From positions 1-64,000 of the forward strand of contig JANXOF010000061.1 of assembly GCA_025353725.1 (NCBI GenBank): DNA of 64,000 nt, in the 5' to 3' direction. This document shows, in pieces, positions 8,409 to 16,679 of this stretch. Source of the DNA: Polyangiaceae bacterium. Lineage in GTDB: Bacteria; Myxococcota_A; Polyangia; Polyangiales; Polyangiaceae. The notes beneath the pieces were generated by a model. The model searched no databases. It was given only the letters and a program-made list of their open reading frames with translations, and was not told the DNA's origin. The position numbers and the translations under genes were made by a program. How positions within the stretch are numbered: position 1 is the stretch's first letter; every line of letters begins with the position of its first letter.

Positions 8409-10667
8409 TCAGCCACGGGTTAGCGTCATTAAGGGGTCGAGCAAGTAGCCGTCGTCTCGCGTGAGTAGCGCCCCGCTCAGGCCAAGGGCCCGCAGGCGCC
8501 GGATCACGGAGTAGACCCGCAGCATGCCCGACGCGTGACGGACGTTCTCGCCTGGCCACCCCACCTCGAGCAGCGCGCTCGCCGACCACGCCACCCCCGG
8601 CGCTTCGAGGCGGCGGATCACGAGCGCCTCGAGCACGCGACGAAGCGAACCGTGGCGAGCAAGATCGAGAGGCTCGCCTTTCGCCGGCCGCACCCAGCGC
8701 GCGTCGGGGCCCACCACCCAGGACGCGGCGCCAGGTGTCGCCGGAAGGGGCGAAGCGAGTTGCGGGCTTTTTTCGGCGCCGTTAACCTGCCGCTCGAACT
8801 GCTTGAGCTGCTCGAGCTCGAAGCGCGCGATGGCCTCGCGCCAGGTGCGGCCGCTTGCGTGGTGCGCCTCCGCCGCCGCAGTGAGGCGCACAAGGCGCTC
8901 CGCGACCGAGCCCTCGCTGTTCTCCGACGCCAACACGAGGCCAAGCGTTTGTGCCATTTCGCACACCTTTTCGCGCCGGATGGCGTCTCCCGACATCACG
9001 TGGAGCGCGTAAGCGTTTTCGAGGTCGCGATGTCCCGCCTGGATGTCTCCACCGAGCCCTCGGAGGAGGCCACGCGCGGCCAACGCATCCGCCTCGCCGC
9101 GCACGTTTCCCTGCGCGCGCTGCGCAATCCGCGCCTCGTTGAGGACGGCGAGAGCGCCACCAACCTGTCCCAGCGCGATACGCGCCCAACCCAGGCTGCG
9201 GCGAACATCAGCGGCCTCGCGCAGTCGGGCGCCGTCGGCGATGGCGAGCGTCTCCACAAGCAAGACCTCGGCGTCTGCTGCGTTCGCGACCTCGAGCATC
9301 ACCTTGGCCTCCAACACCCGCGTGCGTACGCGCAGCTTCGGATCACCCGCAGAATCTGCGGCGGCGCGGGCCTCCGCGAAGACGTTGCTTCGCAAATCCA
9401 GCGCGTTGCGTAGAACGACCACGTCCGTCACCGCCGCGAGCGCGCGCGCCGCGAGGTCGGTTTTACGGGTCTTTTCGCGTTCGAATGCGCACAGCAGGTT
9501 GGGCAGTTCAGACTCGAGCGCATCCAACGCGTGCTCGGCGCCGGGCCCGTAGAGATGGGGCCCCTCGGCTTCGGCGCGCTCGACGTAAAAGGTACCGTGA
9601 CGGGCAAAGGTGGCCTCGCGGTCCGCGCGGTCGAGCGCGGCGAAGCGGTGACGTGCGAAGGCCCGGAGCGTGCGGAGCATCGTGAGCCGGGCCGAGCCGA
9701 ACGCCGGCGCCGTCGCGACGAGGGATTTCCGGAGCAGCGCCTGCGCGACATCGATCGGGTCGCTCGCCAGCAGCGGCCCAACCACGGCCTCAAAGGCGTC
9801 GACAGAGAACCCGCCCTCGAACACGCCGAGGCACGCGAAGGCGCGGCTCTCGTCGGCATCGAGGCGATGAAGCGACCATTCGATGGTGGCAGCGAGCGTA
9901 GCGTGCCGCGTGGCGATGTCCCGACGGTCGGTCTTCAGCAAGCGAAACACCTCGCCGAGACGCGAGAGGAGGTCGCGGGGCGAGACGAGGCGGCTACGAC
10001 GCGCGGCGAGCTCGATGGCTAACGGCAAGCCGTCGAGCTGATCGACGAGTGCATGGATCTCGTCGGGCTTCCATGAGCCGCCCTCGGCGCGGTCCGCGAA
10101 CAATAAAAATGCCGCCTCGCGCCCGAGCGGTGCGACCTCGACCACGCGCTCGCCCTCGATGCCCAGCACCTCGCGAGAGGTCACTAAGAAGCGCGATCTA
10201 CCGCCGGCGTCGACCGACGCGCGTACGATCCGGCCTGCGGCCTCGATCACGCCGTCGGCGTCGTCGAGCACGAAGAGTGTCTCTGCGTGGGTGGCGAGGT
10301 GGTGGCTCACCGTCTCTACCGCCGCGGCGCACGACGGATCGCGCGCCGACGACGGGAGCTGCCCAAGCGACGCGGTCTTCGCGACGACGCGTAGGAGCGG
10401 CTCAAGGTCCCTCACGTCGCCGAGCTCGCACAGCAGCCCGCGACCGGCGAAACCCTCAGACACGCGGCGTGCAACCTCGAGGGCAAGCTGCGTTTTGCCG
10501 ACCCCACCCGGCCCCACGAGCGTAACGACCCTTCGCCCTTGAGCAAACAGCGCTACCACGGCGCGGATAATCTCCTCGCGCCCGAAGAGCGGCGCGAGCA
10601 GCGGAGGCAGGAAACAGGCGACGGATTTTTTGGACGGGCGCCGCATGCCGACAGCTTCCGAGCCCAA
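8409..10667 (-). CDS. STAND/AfsR-like ATPase regulator with C-terminal winged helix
   Basis: The 752-residue protein has an NB-ARC/LuxR-like ATPase domain: Walker A LVGPGGVGKTQLALEVARR, the ETLFVLDDAD Walker B strand, a VTSREVL sensor motif and GLPLAIELAARRS. A helical TPR-like region spans about 380-620. The C-terminal 95 residues (WSASALLEVGWPGENVRHA, GMLRVYSVIRRLRALGL, TRDDGYLLDP) are an OmpR-type winged-helix DNA-binding domain. This reverses the AfsR order, in which the winged helix is N-terminal, but the order is common in Polyangia. It probably acts as a ligand-gated transcription factor. The target is unknown. The first codons may belong to the leader; MRRPSKKS (8 residues in) is an alternative start. 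Confidence 0.75.
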   Translation of the reverse strand: MGSEAVGMRRPSKKSVACFLPPLLAPLFGREEIIRAVVALFAQGRRVVTLVGPGGVGKTQLALEVARRVSEGFAGRGLLCELGDVRDLEPLLRVVAKTASLGQLPSSARDPSCAAAVETVSHHLATHAETLFVLDDADGVIEAAGRIVRASVDAGGRSRFLVTSREVLGIEGERVVEVAPLGREAAFLLFADRAEGGSWKPDEIHALVDQLDGLPLAIELAARRSRLVSPRDLLSRLGEVFRLLKTDRRDIATRHATLAATIEWSLHRLDADESRAFACLGVFEGGFSVDAFEAVVGPLLASDPIDVAQALLRKSLVATAPAFGSARLTMLRTLRAFARHRFAALDRADREATFARHGTFYVERAEAEGPHLYGPGAEHALDALESELPNLLCAFEREKTRKTDLAARALAAVTDVVVLRNALDLRSNVFAEARAAADSAGDPKLRVRTRVLEAKVMLEVANAADAEVLLVETLAIADGARLREAADVRRSLGWARIALGQVGGALAVLNEARIAQRAQGNVRGEADALAARGLLRGLGGDIQAGHRDLENAYALHVMSGDAIRREKVCEMAQTLGLVLASENSEGSVAERLVRLTAAAEAHHASGRTWREAIARFELEQLKQFERQVNGAEKSPQLASPLPATPGAASWVVGPDARWVRPAKGEPLDLARHGSLRRVLEALVIRRLEAPGVAWSASALLEVGWPGENVRHASGMLRVYSVIRRLRALGLSGALLTRDDGYLLDPLMTLTRG

Positions 10668-10885
10668 TCGATCCTCCGCGCCGGCGCGGCACGCGCGGAT
10701 AGGTCTGCACTCGACGTTGGGGGATCGAAATCGTCAACCATGGCGCTCCGGCGCGCGATCGCGTGGTCGAGGTCGTCATCGGCGCTCCGCAGCTCGGCGA
10801 CGTCGGCGTAAAGCCACTTGTTCGTCTCGTAGAAGGAGCGCATGTCTTGCGTGCTGACCTCGGTGTATGCGACGAGCCGCCCTGG

Positions 10886-11052
10886 TCACGCCTCGTTTCG
10901 CGCGTCCTTCGGGCAGTCCACGGCGCTTGCTTTGATCTTCGCGAGCGACGCGCCCAGAGCGGCGATGAATCGCTCGTTCGCTTGACGGTCGGGGAACTCC
11001 ACGATGGCGATCAGCGTCGATCCTCCCCCGACGCGCCCCAGCTGATGCTCAG
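10886..11052 (-). pseudogene. Unidentified protein, 3' part only, cut by the repeat
   Basis: On the minus strand the sequence entering from the repeat encodes about 55 residues (GRVGGGSTLIAIVEFPDR, ANERFIAALGASLAKIKA) and ends ...ARNEA at a TGA. The pattern resembles the last strand and helix of a small ferredoxin-like (monooxygenase/DUF1330-type) protein, but I cannot name it. Its 5' part is absent because the sequence changes abruptly into repeat copy 2 at 11053. This is the only copy whose left flank is an antisense 3' end. Confidence 0.4.
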
Positions 11053-11159
11053 ATCGGTCGGTATTCCGCTGGGGAAGGAACTTTCTGCAACGATCGTCGT
11101 GAATTGCGCGTTACGTCTTCTCTCGGCTTCCGCCTTGACCGTTTGCGCTACCTATTCGC
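11053..11159 (+). repeat. 107-bp dispersed repeat, copy 2
   Basis: Same boundaries and orientation as copy 1. It differs near the left end (gggg aagg in place of ggga ctgg). It separates an antisense 3' gene fragment from the 3' fragment of a Cys-rich secreted protein. Confidence 0.95.
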
Positions 11160-11427
11160 CCCACCCGGGCATTCTCGCAACGAATATCTCAGCAATTGTG
11201 CAGCTGGAGTTGCAATACCTACGTGTTACGAACCTCCGAGCGGTGGATGTATTTTTGAATACGAAGCCAATTGGAAGCGGGATACGTATACATACGGCTA
11301 CGCGCTTTCCAAAGAGAGATGTGGTGGTTATAACTGCACGAATGTGGGGAACGAGTGTCGCGTCATGAACCTCCCCGCGCCTTACGGTGGTGGTATCGGC
11401 GCTGTATGCGTCGATAGCCGCCCCTGA
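11160..11427 (+). pseudogene. Cys-rich secreted protein, 3' part only
   Basis: The frame running out of the repeat encodes about 88 residues with spaced cysteines: YLSNCAAGVAIPTCYEPPSG, ERCGGYNCTNVGNECRVM, ending GAVCVDSRP. Six to eight Cys in this arrangement suggest disulphide-bonded extracellular modules. There is no start codon or signal peptide of its own, so the N-terminus was replaced by the repeat. It could be the missing C-terminus of a lipoprotein such as the one truncated at 31357, but this is speculation. Confidence 0.45.
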
Positions 11428-11437
11428 GACTGTTTCC

Positions 11438-11493
11438 CATTCGAATCATGGGAGGATGGCTGTGATAGGCGTCATCCTCTCATGATTCGAATG
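11438..11493 (+). terminator. Large hairpin after the Cys-rich fragment
   Basis: Two 21-base arms (11438-11458, cattcgaatcatg..., and 11473-11493) are complementary with a single mismatch, which is a G-U pair in RNA. The loop is 14 bases. It begins 10 bases after the stop of the Cys-rich fragment. There is no clear U-tract, so it may be a processing or stabilising hairpin rather than a classical intrinsic terminator. Confidence 0.6.
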
Positions 11494-11785
11494 TGGCGTC
11501 GAAAGAGTTCGAGGTGCGCGAGCTCGAACGAAAGCGTTGTGAATTACGAATTCCAGGCGGGCCCCGAGGAAACGTTGTTCAAGATCGGTCTCACACTCGG
11601 TCTTCTGGTGCGCTTTGGCTGTCGCACGCGTGGGAACGCGCCTCCTGACAGCGACGTCGACCTCGGCGTTCTGCCGATTTGCGAGCCGCGCCGCGCCTGC
11701 CGAGCGCCCCACCCCTTTCATGATGCACCGTCGCTGCACTCCGGGTTGCTCAGGAAGCGGATCGTGCTACGAGTCAGTCCTCACT

Positions 11786-12352
11786 ATGGGCGAAAAAAAA
11801 CATTTCGGAATAGCATTTCGCTACGTGGCAATCGCGGCAGCGTCTTCTGGGGCCGCTCTCGTAGGGTGCAAGCACGACACTTCGTCATCCTCTCCGGACA
11901 CGTCGGGCACGACCAGCACCGCTTCGGTCATCGCCGCTCCACCTGTCCCATTGCCCTCAGCCCCTACCCGCGCCGTACCTTGCGCGGCTCCAGACGTGCT
12001 TTTACGCACGATGGAATACGGGCATCCACTGAAGTGCGTTCGCCGGTGCGTACCAGGGAATAACGGTGTCGCCTGTCCTGACAAGTTATTCTGCGGGGGT
12101 ACGGGAACAACCGAAAAAGGGGAAAACCACAACTGGTGCATGGCGGCCCCCGAGGCCCCACCAAGTGTAGAATGCACGTCACTCGAGATAATGGTCTATG
12201 AAGGGGATCGCAATCAGGCTTTTTGTGGAAAGCCATGCAAGGCCGATTCAGAGTGCCTCGGTGGGAAACACTGCGTGACGGCGCGAAAGCAGTGGCGGGA
12301 TACGATGGGTATGCAAGCCGCCCTCGCAAACAGCATCAATGTTTGCAAGTAG
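11786..12352 (+). CDS. Cys-rich lipoprotein of unknown function
   Basis: The 188-residue protein has a signal peptide and lipobox AAASSGAALVGCKHD, with the lipidated Cys at about residue 28. A Ser/Thr/Pro-rich linker (to about 60) leads to a domain with many cysteines (VPCAAPDV, KCVRRCVPGN, VACPDKLFCGG, FCGKPCKADSECLGGKHC). The last segment resembles the short disulphide-rich repeats of myxobacterial surface proteins. It was started at ATG 11786 because the signal peptide begins there; the frame is open further upstream without coding character. Confidence 0.65.
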   Translation: MGEKKHFGIAFRYVAIAAASSGAALVGCKHDTSSSSPDTSGTTSTASVIAAPPVPLPSAPTRAVPCAAPDVLLRTMEYGHPLKCVRRCVPGNNGVACPDKLFCGGTGTTEKGENHNWCMAAPEAPPSVECTSLEIMVYEGDRNQAFCGKPCKADSECLGGKHCVTARKQWRDTMGMQAALANSINVCK

Positions 12353-12477
12353 GTCCGTAATGTCGGACTTATTGCATGTCCGCCATTCCTGGGTACGAAG
12401 AGCAGCCGCTGCAAACGCGGGTTTGTAAGTATAAGTCGCGTTTGCGAGCCACCTCTCGCGCCCGCATCGCATTTTGC

Positions 12478-12600
12478 AACGTCATATTCGTAGAAAGCCT
12501 TCGGCGTCGTACAGCCCAGCGCCTGGTGCGACCTGTCGTCGTTGTTGAAGTTGAGGTGGCGACACACGAACAGCAAGGCGACCGAGAAGTTTCGGAAGTC
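12478..12600 (-). pseudogene. IS3-family transposase remnant (integrase core, C-terminal piece)
   Basis: On the minus strand about 40 codons read LFVCRHLNFNNDDRSHQALG followed by CTTPKAFYEY. The YN...RPHQALGxxTPxxF/VY block is the C-terminal end of IS3-group DDE transposases (here R-S-H-Q). Nothing recognisable as the catalytic core or OrfA is adjacent, so this is a decayed remnant. It adds to the evidence of past mobile-element traffic between the two broken loci at 11.1 and 13.7 kb. Confidence 0.6.
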
Positions 12601-13075
12601 CCTCGCGGGCGATGATTTTTCCTGCGCTTTCGTCCACTTAACCTGCACACGCGTGTCCATATCTCCGCCCACGAGGAAGTCGCCGACGAGCGATTGTGCC
12701 GCTATCTCGGGCGTCCGGCGTTTTCGCTGGCGCGCTTGGCCCTGCGGCGCGACGGCCTCGTAATCGACTGCGTCAAGGACGCAGGGCGCGGCCACATCAA
12801 AGGTGCACGATGTCGTCGTCCGGGGCCGCACTCGTAAACTTCGCGCGAGTGGAGCCATGGGCTGCCCTCACGTCCCCCTTGAGCGACAGCGAAGCGGCTC
12901 GAGAAAGCGGTCGGACGCTCCAGCGGTGGACGAGTCTGTGATCGCGCCTGGTGCAGGCGTTGCGACAACGGTGATCTCGAGCTGATGGATCCGCCAGTGT
13001 ATTCGTCGCGTTCTGCCAACGAAACGCAAACACTCAAACAATGAGGGCTGCGCTTGGCCAACGATACGCTGGCTC

Positions 13076-13480
13076 ATGGCCGTGAAAAACTCCACCGCCC
13101 GAGCGGCCTTATTCGCGCCAGTGCCCGAGGCGAAGGCTTGCGAAAGACACACGCTTCCGCGGGCCGTGCTCGGCTCACTCGAAGCCTACCGCGCTGCACT
13201 TTGCAAAGCTTTTGGGCCGCGGTTCAAGGAGATGCGGCTCTTCGGGTCCCACGCGCGTGGCGAAGCGCGCGATGAAAGCGATGTGGACGTCTTTGTCACC
13301 ATCGACGACCTGACGCATGCGGAACTAAACCTCGCGTTCGACCTCGCGTTCGAGGTGGAGCTGCACGGTGAGTGGGTGGGATTATCGCCTCTCGTTTACT
13401 CGACAGCGCAAGCGTCAGAGCTTCGGGCGCGAGAGCGTCGCCTCCTCTTGGACATCGACCGCGAGGGAGTTGTGCTGTGA
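13076..13480 (+). CDS. MNT-type nucleotidyltransferase (antitoxin-like half of an MNT-HEPN module)
   Basis: The 134-residue minimal nucleotidyltransferase has the signature MRLFGSHARGEARDESDVDV, containing GSxxxGxxxxxSDxD with the two metal-binding aspartates. The second half is helical. In the HEPN/MNT family the MNT protein neutralises the partner HEPN RNase, in characterised systems by adenylylating it. Its stop codon overlaps the GTG of the following HEPN gene by 3 bases (GTGA), so the pair was translationally coupled. The partner is truncated here, which leaves this protein without an intact target at this locus. Confidence 0.8.
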   Translation: MAVKNSTARAALFAPVPEAKACERHTLPRAVLGSLEAYRAALCKAFGPRFKEMRLFGSHARGEARDESDVDVFVTIDDLTHAELNLAFDLAFEVELHGEWVGLSPLVYSTAQASELRARERRLLLDIDREGVVL

Positions 13481-13735
13481 CGGACGAGAATCAACGAAAG
13501 AACGTCGCGGCGGAGGTTGCGCGAGCGGAGGAATCGCGTCGCCCGGCTGTTGTGTTGCTCGCCGCCGGCCTCACGGCTGATTCAATCAGTCGCGCCTATT
13601 ACGCTGCGTTTCATTACGCCCGCGCTGTTCTGCTGTCGGAGAGCGCAGAGCCACGCATGCACGGCGGCGTCGACAGATTGCTTCAGCGCGACTTCGTACG
13701 AACGGGTCGCTTCGACGCCGATATCGCAAAGCCAG
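13477..13735 (+). pseudogene. HEPN-domain protein, 5' part only, cut by the repeat
   Basis: From GTG 13477 about 86 residues follow: a helical HEPN N-terminal region with ADSISRAYYAAFHYARAVLL, the conserved helix of the family, then HGGVDRLLQRDFVRTGRFDA. A full HEPN protein of this type is about 125-140 residues, so the last helices, which carry part of the RNase site, are missing. At 13736 the sequence changes into repeat copy 3. The repeat adds a 17-residue tail ending LQRSS and a TGA at 13783-13785. Confidence 0.75.
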
Positions 13736-13842
13736 ATCGGTCGGTATTCCGCTGGGACTGGAACTTTCTGCAGCGATCGTCGTGAATTGCGCGTTACGTC
13801 TTCTCTCGGCTTCCGCCTTGACCGTTTGCGCTACCTATTCGC
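13736..13842 (+). repeat. 107-bp dispersed repeat, copy 3 (HEPN | HEAT-like junction)
   Basis: Nearly identical to the other copies; the only internal change noted is g for a at 'ctgcagcgatcg'. It shares a few extra left-flank bases (gccag) with copy 4. A TGA closing the HEPN frame overlaps a GTG (13782) that opens the downstream frame. Confidence 0.95.
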
Positions 13843-14486
13843 CTGCCGCGCTGCCGGTGGTACTTGGCGCACTCGAATCGATCGTGGCGCTCGCATCGAG
13901 GTCGGACGAAGCGCTGGCCGAGGATTTGTTACGGCCAGCGCCCGCGGTGCGATCGGACGTGGGGGGCGAGCTTGCCCTTCGCTTCGTCCTCCTCGACAGG
14001 CCTGTGATGGCTGTCGTCGCCCTCAGAGCGGTGGTCAACTTTTGGGGCTCGCGGGCGCAGGCTTTGCTGTTAGGCGTCCTTGACAGCAACATCGACCCCG
14101 TGTGGGTCGCGGCCGTGAACGCCCTTCATCAGCTCCAGCCCATCGAAGATTCCGCTATCGACAGGCTCGGTCGCATCGTTCTCGGGCACGGCCTCCCGAG
14201 CCTCGAGCTGCGCGTCGCCGCGGCGCAGACGCTTTCACTCGCACGTCCCGAGGGTCTAGCCCGCGTCGTCGCCTTTCTCGAGGAGCGCCTCCTCCTCAAA
14301 GCCACCAGCACGACCCCGTCTCGCTCGAGCAAAGGATTCGCACCGCCCGAAGAAGGTCCAATGGTCGTCGCGCTCGTACGCTCACTGGCGCAGCTCGACC
14401 CGACCCGCGCGGCAACCGTGCATGACGCTCTTCTCGCACTCCGACCCGATTTGCAGAGCGAGCTGGCGACGACGTTCGACGTCTAG
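13843..14486 (+). pseudogene. HEAT-repeat-like protein, 3' part
   Basis: About 214 residues of helical repeats are present: LPVVLGALESIVALASRS, GELALRFVLLDRPVMAVVAL, VWVAAVNALHQLQP, LELRVAAAQTLSLARPEGL, and a last repeat PMVVALVRSLAQLDPT. The pattern of paired amphipathic helices about 30-40 residues apart is that of HEAT/Armadillo-type scaffolds. The original N-terminus is lost. The only start in frame is the GTG at 13782 inside the repeat, which would give a 20-residue hydrophobic leader (NCALRLLSASALTVCATYS). Whether this hybrid is made is unknown. Confidence 0.5.
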
Positions 14487-14629
14487 AGCAGCGCGCAACA
14501 GAGGGCGCTTGAGGCATGCCTCGCGTGCCATCGCCTGCTCGGTGGCCGTCGGCACGAGCCACTTGCGTAGGTCTGCGGCATCCCTCTGCGCTGGCGCTCG
14601 TTCGAGAGACTGCTATACGGGCCGTCCCT

Positions 14630-15055
14630 ATGACTCCCATTAAGTACACCGCTAACGTGATGGTTCGCTTTGCCGATCTCGACCCTTACGGACACGTCAA
14701 CGCTACGAACTATCTCGATTATGTGGTGACCGCGCGCTGGTCGTTCGCGCATGAACGGTTTGGCGTGACCGACAAAACGTTTGTCGAAAAGAACCTCGGG
14801 TTCTACATGACGCGCGCCGACCAGTCGTTCAAGCGCCCGATCGCCGGTGTACAGACGGTGGTAGCGAGCTCTTTCGTGCGTGAGGTCGCGCAAGCAAAGC
14901 TCGTCGTCCCCTACGACATTTCGTCAACAGACGGCAAAGTGCGTTTCAGCGAAGGCGTGCTCGAATTCATGTGCATTGACCTCTCGACGAATAAGCCAAC
15001 CTCGATGCCAGACTGGGTGCGGCCCTTCTTCTTCGAGGATGGGGATGGAACCTAA
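14630..15055 (+). CDS. Acyl-CoA thioesterase, 4HBT hot-dog fold
   Basis: The 141-residue protein carries the YbgC/FadM-type motif VRFADLDPYGHVNATNYLDY with the catalytic Asp (D of LDPYGHVN) and the His of the family, then SFKRPIAGVQTVVASSF and YDISSTDGKVRFSEG strands. It would hydrolyse acyl-CoA or acyl-ACP thioesters in the cytosol. The first gene of a compact operon, it overlaps the start of the diiron gene by 17 bases. The other members (diiron protein, methyltransferase, acyltransferase-like protein) suggest work on fatty-acyl groups rather than detoxification. Confidence 0.85.
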   Translation: MTPIKYTANVMVRFADLDPYGHVNATNYLDYVVTARWSFAHERFGVTDKTFVEKNLGFYMTRADQSFKRPIAGVQTVVASSFVREVAQAKLVVPYDISSTDGKVRFSEGVLEFMCIDLSTNKPTSMPDWVRPFFFEDGDGT

Positions 15056-15845
15056 AAAAGACCGCGAGGCGCCTTCGCCCCAGTCGCTTATCGCGGCTTC
15101 CGCTCTTCTGGCCACGGTCGGCCACCGGCTGCCCGCTGGGCTCGACCCCGAGGAGGTAGCGACAAGCGAGTTCGCTTTTTACTCGGCCCAGACATTTCTT
15201 TTCGAGCGGGCTGGCGAGGCGCTGCTCGATGCCATGAGCGCACAAACCCACGACCGCACTTTGCTCGACGCCTTCCATATTCAAAAGGTCGAAGAGAGCA
15301 CGCATGTACGCGCTTACGAGAGCGCGCTCTCGATTTTGGGAACGGACGAGGCGATGGCCTTTGTGAGGCGGATTGGTGGGCACGAAGCGACGCTGATTCG
15401 CGGCTCGCTTGTCGAACAGATGGTGATCGCGTTCGTCGTGCTGGAAAGCATCGCCATGGGTATCTTTGACGCGCGTCGACGCGTCTACGCAGGGTCCGCC
15501 CTGGCGAGGCTAGACGCCAGAGTTCTCGTCGAAGAAGCCGGGCATCAACGCGTGGGCGCGGGCCTCCTTGCCGTCATGGTGTCCGAAGGCGGCACTCCAG
15601 TTCGTGACGTGCTTGCCATTGCCGCTGAGGGAACGAATACCGTACAAGGCCTGCTCGCTCCTAGGCACTTGTTCGCACATTTGGGAATCGAAACCACGGT
15701 AGCGGAGCGCAACGCCATCGAGAGCGCCGGGTTTTTGGGAGTGCAGCGCGACGTGACCCGGCGTGCGATGTCCAACGCCCTGCGGACTGTCCATCGAGCG
15801 TCAAAAGAAGGCACCGGCCACGACCGGCACCGAGTGGCGTCTTGA
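15039..15845 (+). CDS. Ferritin-like diiron protein of unknown substrate
   Basis: The 268-residue, mostly helical protein has two ExxH motifs, KVEESTHVRAYES and LVEEAGHQRVG, each preceded one helix earlier by a conserved Glu (FLFERAGEALLDA and SLVEQMVIAFVVLES). This E...ExxH...E...ExxH pattern is the ligand set of a carboxylate-bridged diiron centre in the ferritin/oxygenase superfamily. The family could be an oxygenase/hydroxylase of an acyl chain or an oxidase. It starts inside the thioesterase gene (ATG 15039 or 15045), and its stop overlaps the TTG of the methyltransferase, so the three genes are translationally coupled. Substrate assignment is inference. Confidence 0.65.
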   Translation: MGMEPKKDREAPSPQSLIAASALLATVGHRLPAGLDPEEVATSEFAFYSAQTFLFERAGEALLDAMSAQTHDRTLLDAFHIQKVEESTHVRAYESALSILGTDEAMAFVRRIGGHEATLIRGSLVEQMVIAFVVLESIAMGIFDARRRVYAGSALARLDARVLVEEAGHQRVGAGLLAVMVSEGGTPVRDVLAIAAEGTNTVQGLLAPRHLFAHLGIETTVAERNAIESAGFLGVQRDVTRRAMSNALRTVHRASKEGTGHDRHRVAS

Positions 15846-16675
15846 ATTCCGCTGGGTCGGGCCCGCTGCAAGACAGCGAGTCGTATTACGCACTCATGGG
15901 GATCCCCTACCGCGCGCTCACCGGAGAGACGGGAGGACACATGAACGTCGGCCTTTGGTCGGAGCTGCCGGCAGAAGCTTCGCTGGAGGTCGCGCAAGGG
16001 GCTTTAGTAGCCGCTACGCTCGCCCGCGCTCGAGCCCTTTTTAAGGGCGGAGCGCCTTCGCGCGTGGTCGAGGCCGGAAGCGGCTGGGGCGGCGCGCGCC
16101 GCGCGTTCGCGAAAGCTTTTCCTGATGCAGAGTACATCGGTATCAACGTCGCCGCGGATCAGATTGCCGCCGCGCGCGCCGCGAATTCCGACGTACCGAG
16201 AACCCGTTACGTGCACGGCCGCGTGGAGGAGGACGCGACGTGGGCGGAAGTCGGTTTCGCTGACCTTTTCGTGTCTGTCGAGGCTGCCTTTCACTTCGAG
16301 TCTAAAACGGAGCTCATCGCGCGACTTCAGCGCCGGGGCGTAAGAGCCCTCATGCTTGCCGAGATACTCGTGGAGGACCCGACCGCCGTCGAAAGCAAAT
16401 TGCTCGCGCCCGCCTTGCGTCACGGATGGTCGCGCGCTCGTTACGACGTCGCGCTCGCGGCGGCGGGTTTTCACAACGTGACGTTTGAGACCGTACCCGG
16501 CCCCCCTTTCGCCGCGTTCGCACACGCTCTTCGCCAAATCGACGCGCACACTTACAAAGCTCGCGGAGGGCGAATGGCACTAGTTCATCAACTGCGCCGC
16601 GCGTTTTCGACGCTCGCCGACCTCGAACGCGACGGTCGCGTGAGCTACGCTTGGATTTCCGCGGGGGGCGGGTAG
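15842..16675 (+). CDS. SAM-dependent class I methyltransferase
   Basis: The 277-residue Rossmann methyltransferase has SAM motif I RVVEAGSGWGGARRAFAKAF, an acidic strand 2 AEYIGINVAADQIAAA, motif II FADLFVSVEAAFHF and post-motif ALMLAEILVED. The N-terminal YYALMGIPYRALTGETGGHM and the overall size recall C- and O-methyltransferases of lipid and polyketide pathways, such as the UbiE/cyclopropane synthase-like group. The TTG start at 15842 overlaps the previous stop (TTGA). The acceptor is unknown; it may be the acyl product handled by the operon. Confidence 0.75.
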   Translation: MNSAGSGPLQDSESYYALMGIPYRALTGETGGHMNVGLWSELPAEASLEVAQGALVAATLARARALFKGGAPSRVVEAGSGWGGARRAFAKAFPDAEYIGINVAADQIAAARAANSDVPRTRYVHGRVEEDATWAEVGFADLFVSVEAAFHFESKTELIARLQRRGVRALMLAEILVEDPTAVESKLLAPALRHGWSRARYDVALAAAGFHNVTFETVPGPPFAAFAHALRQIDAHTYKARGGRMALVHQLRRAFSTLADLERDGRVSYAWISAGGG

Positions 16676-16679
16676 TCCC

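Noticed and set aside
10553-10843. Minus-strand frame starting MRSFYETNKWLYADV
   Set aside because: The first 40 codons look coding-like, but the rest is the out-of-frame translation of the AfsR-like N-terminus, and it is in frame with the stop of the truncated fragment at 10886. It may be leader or another remnant, too uncertain to list.
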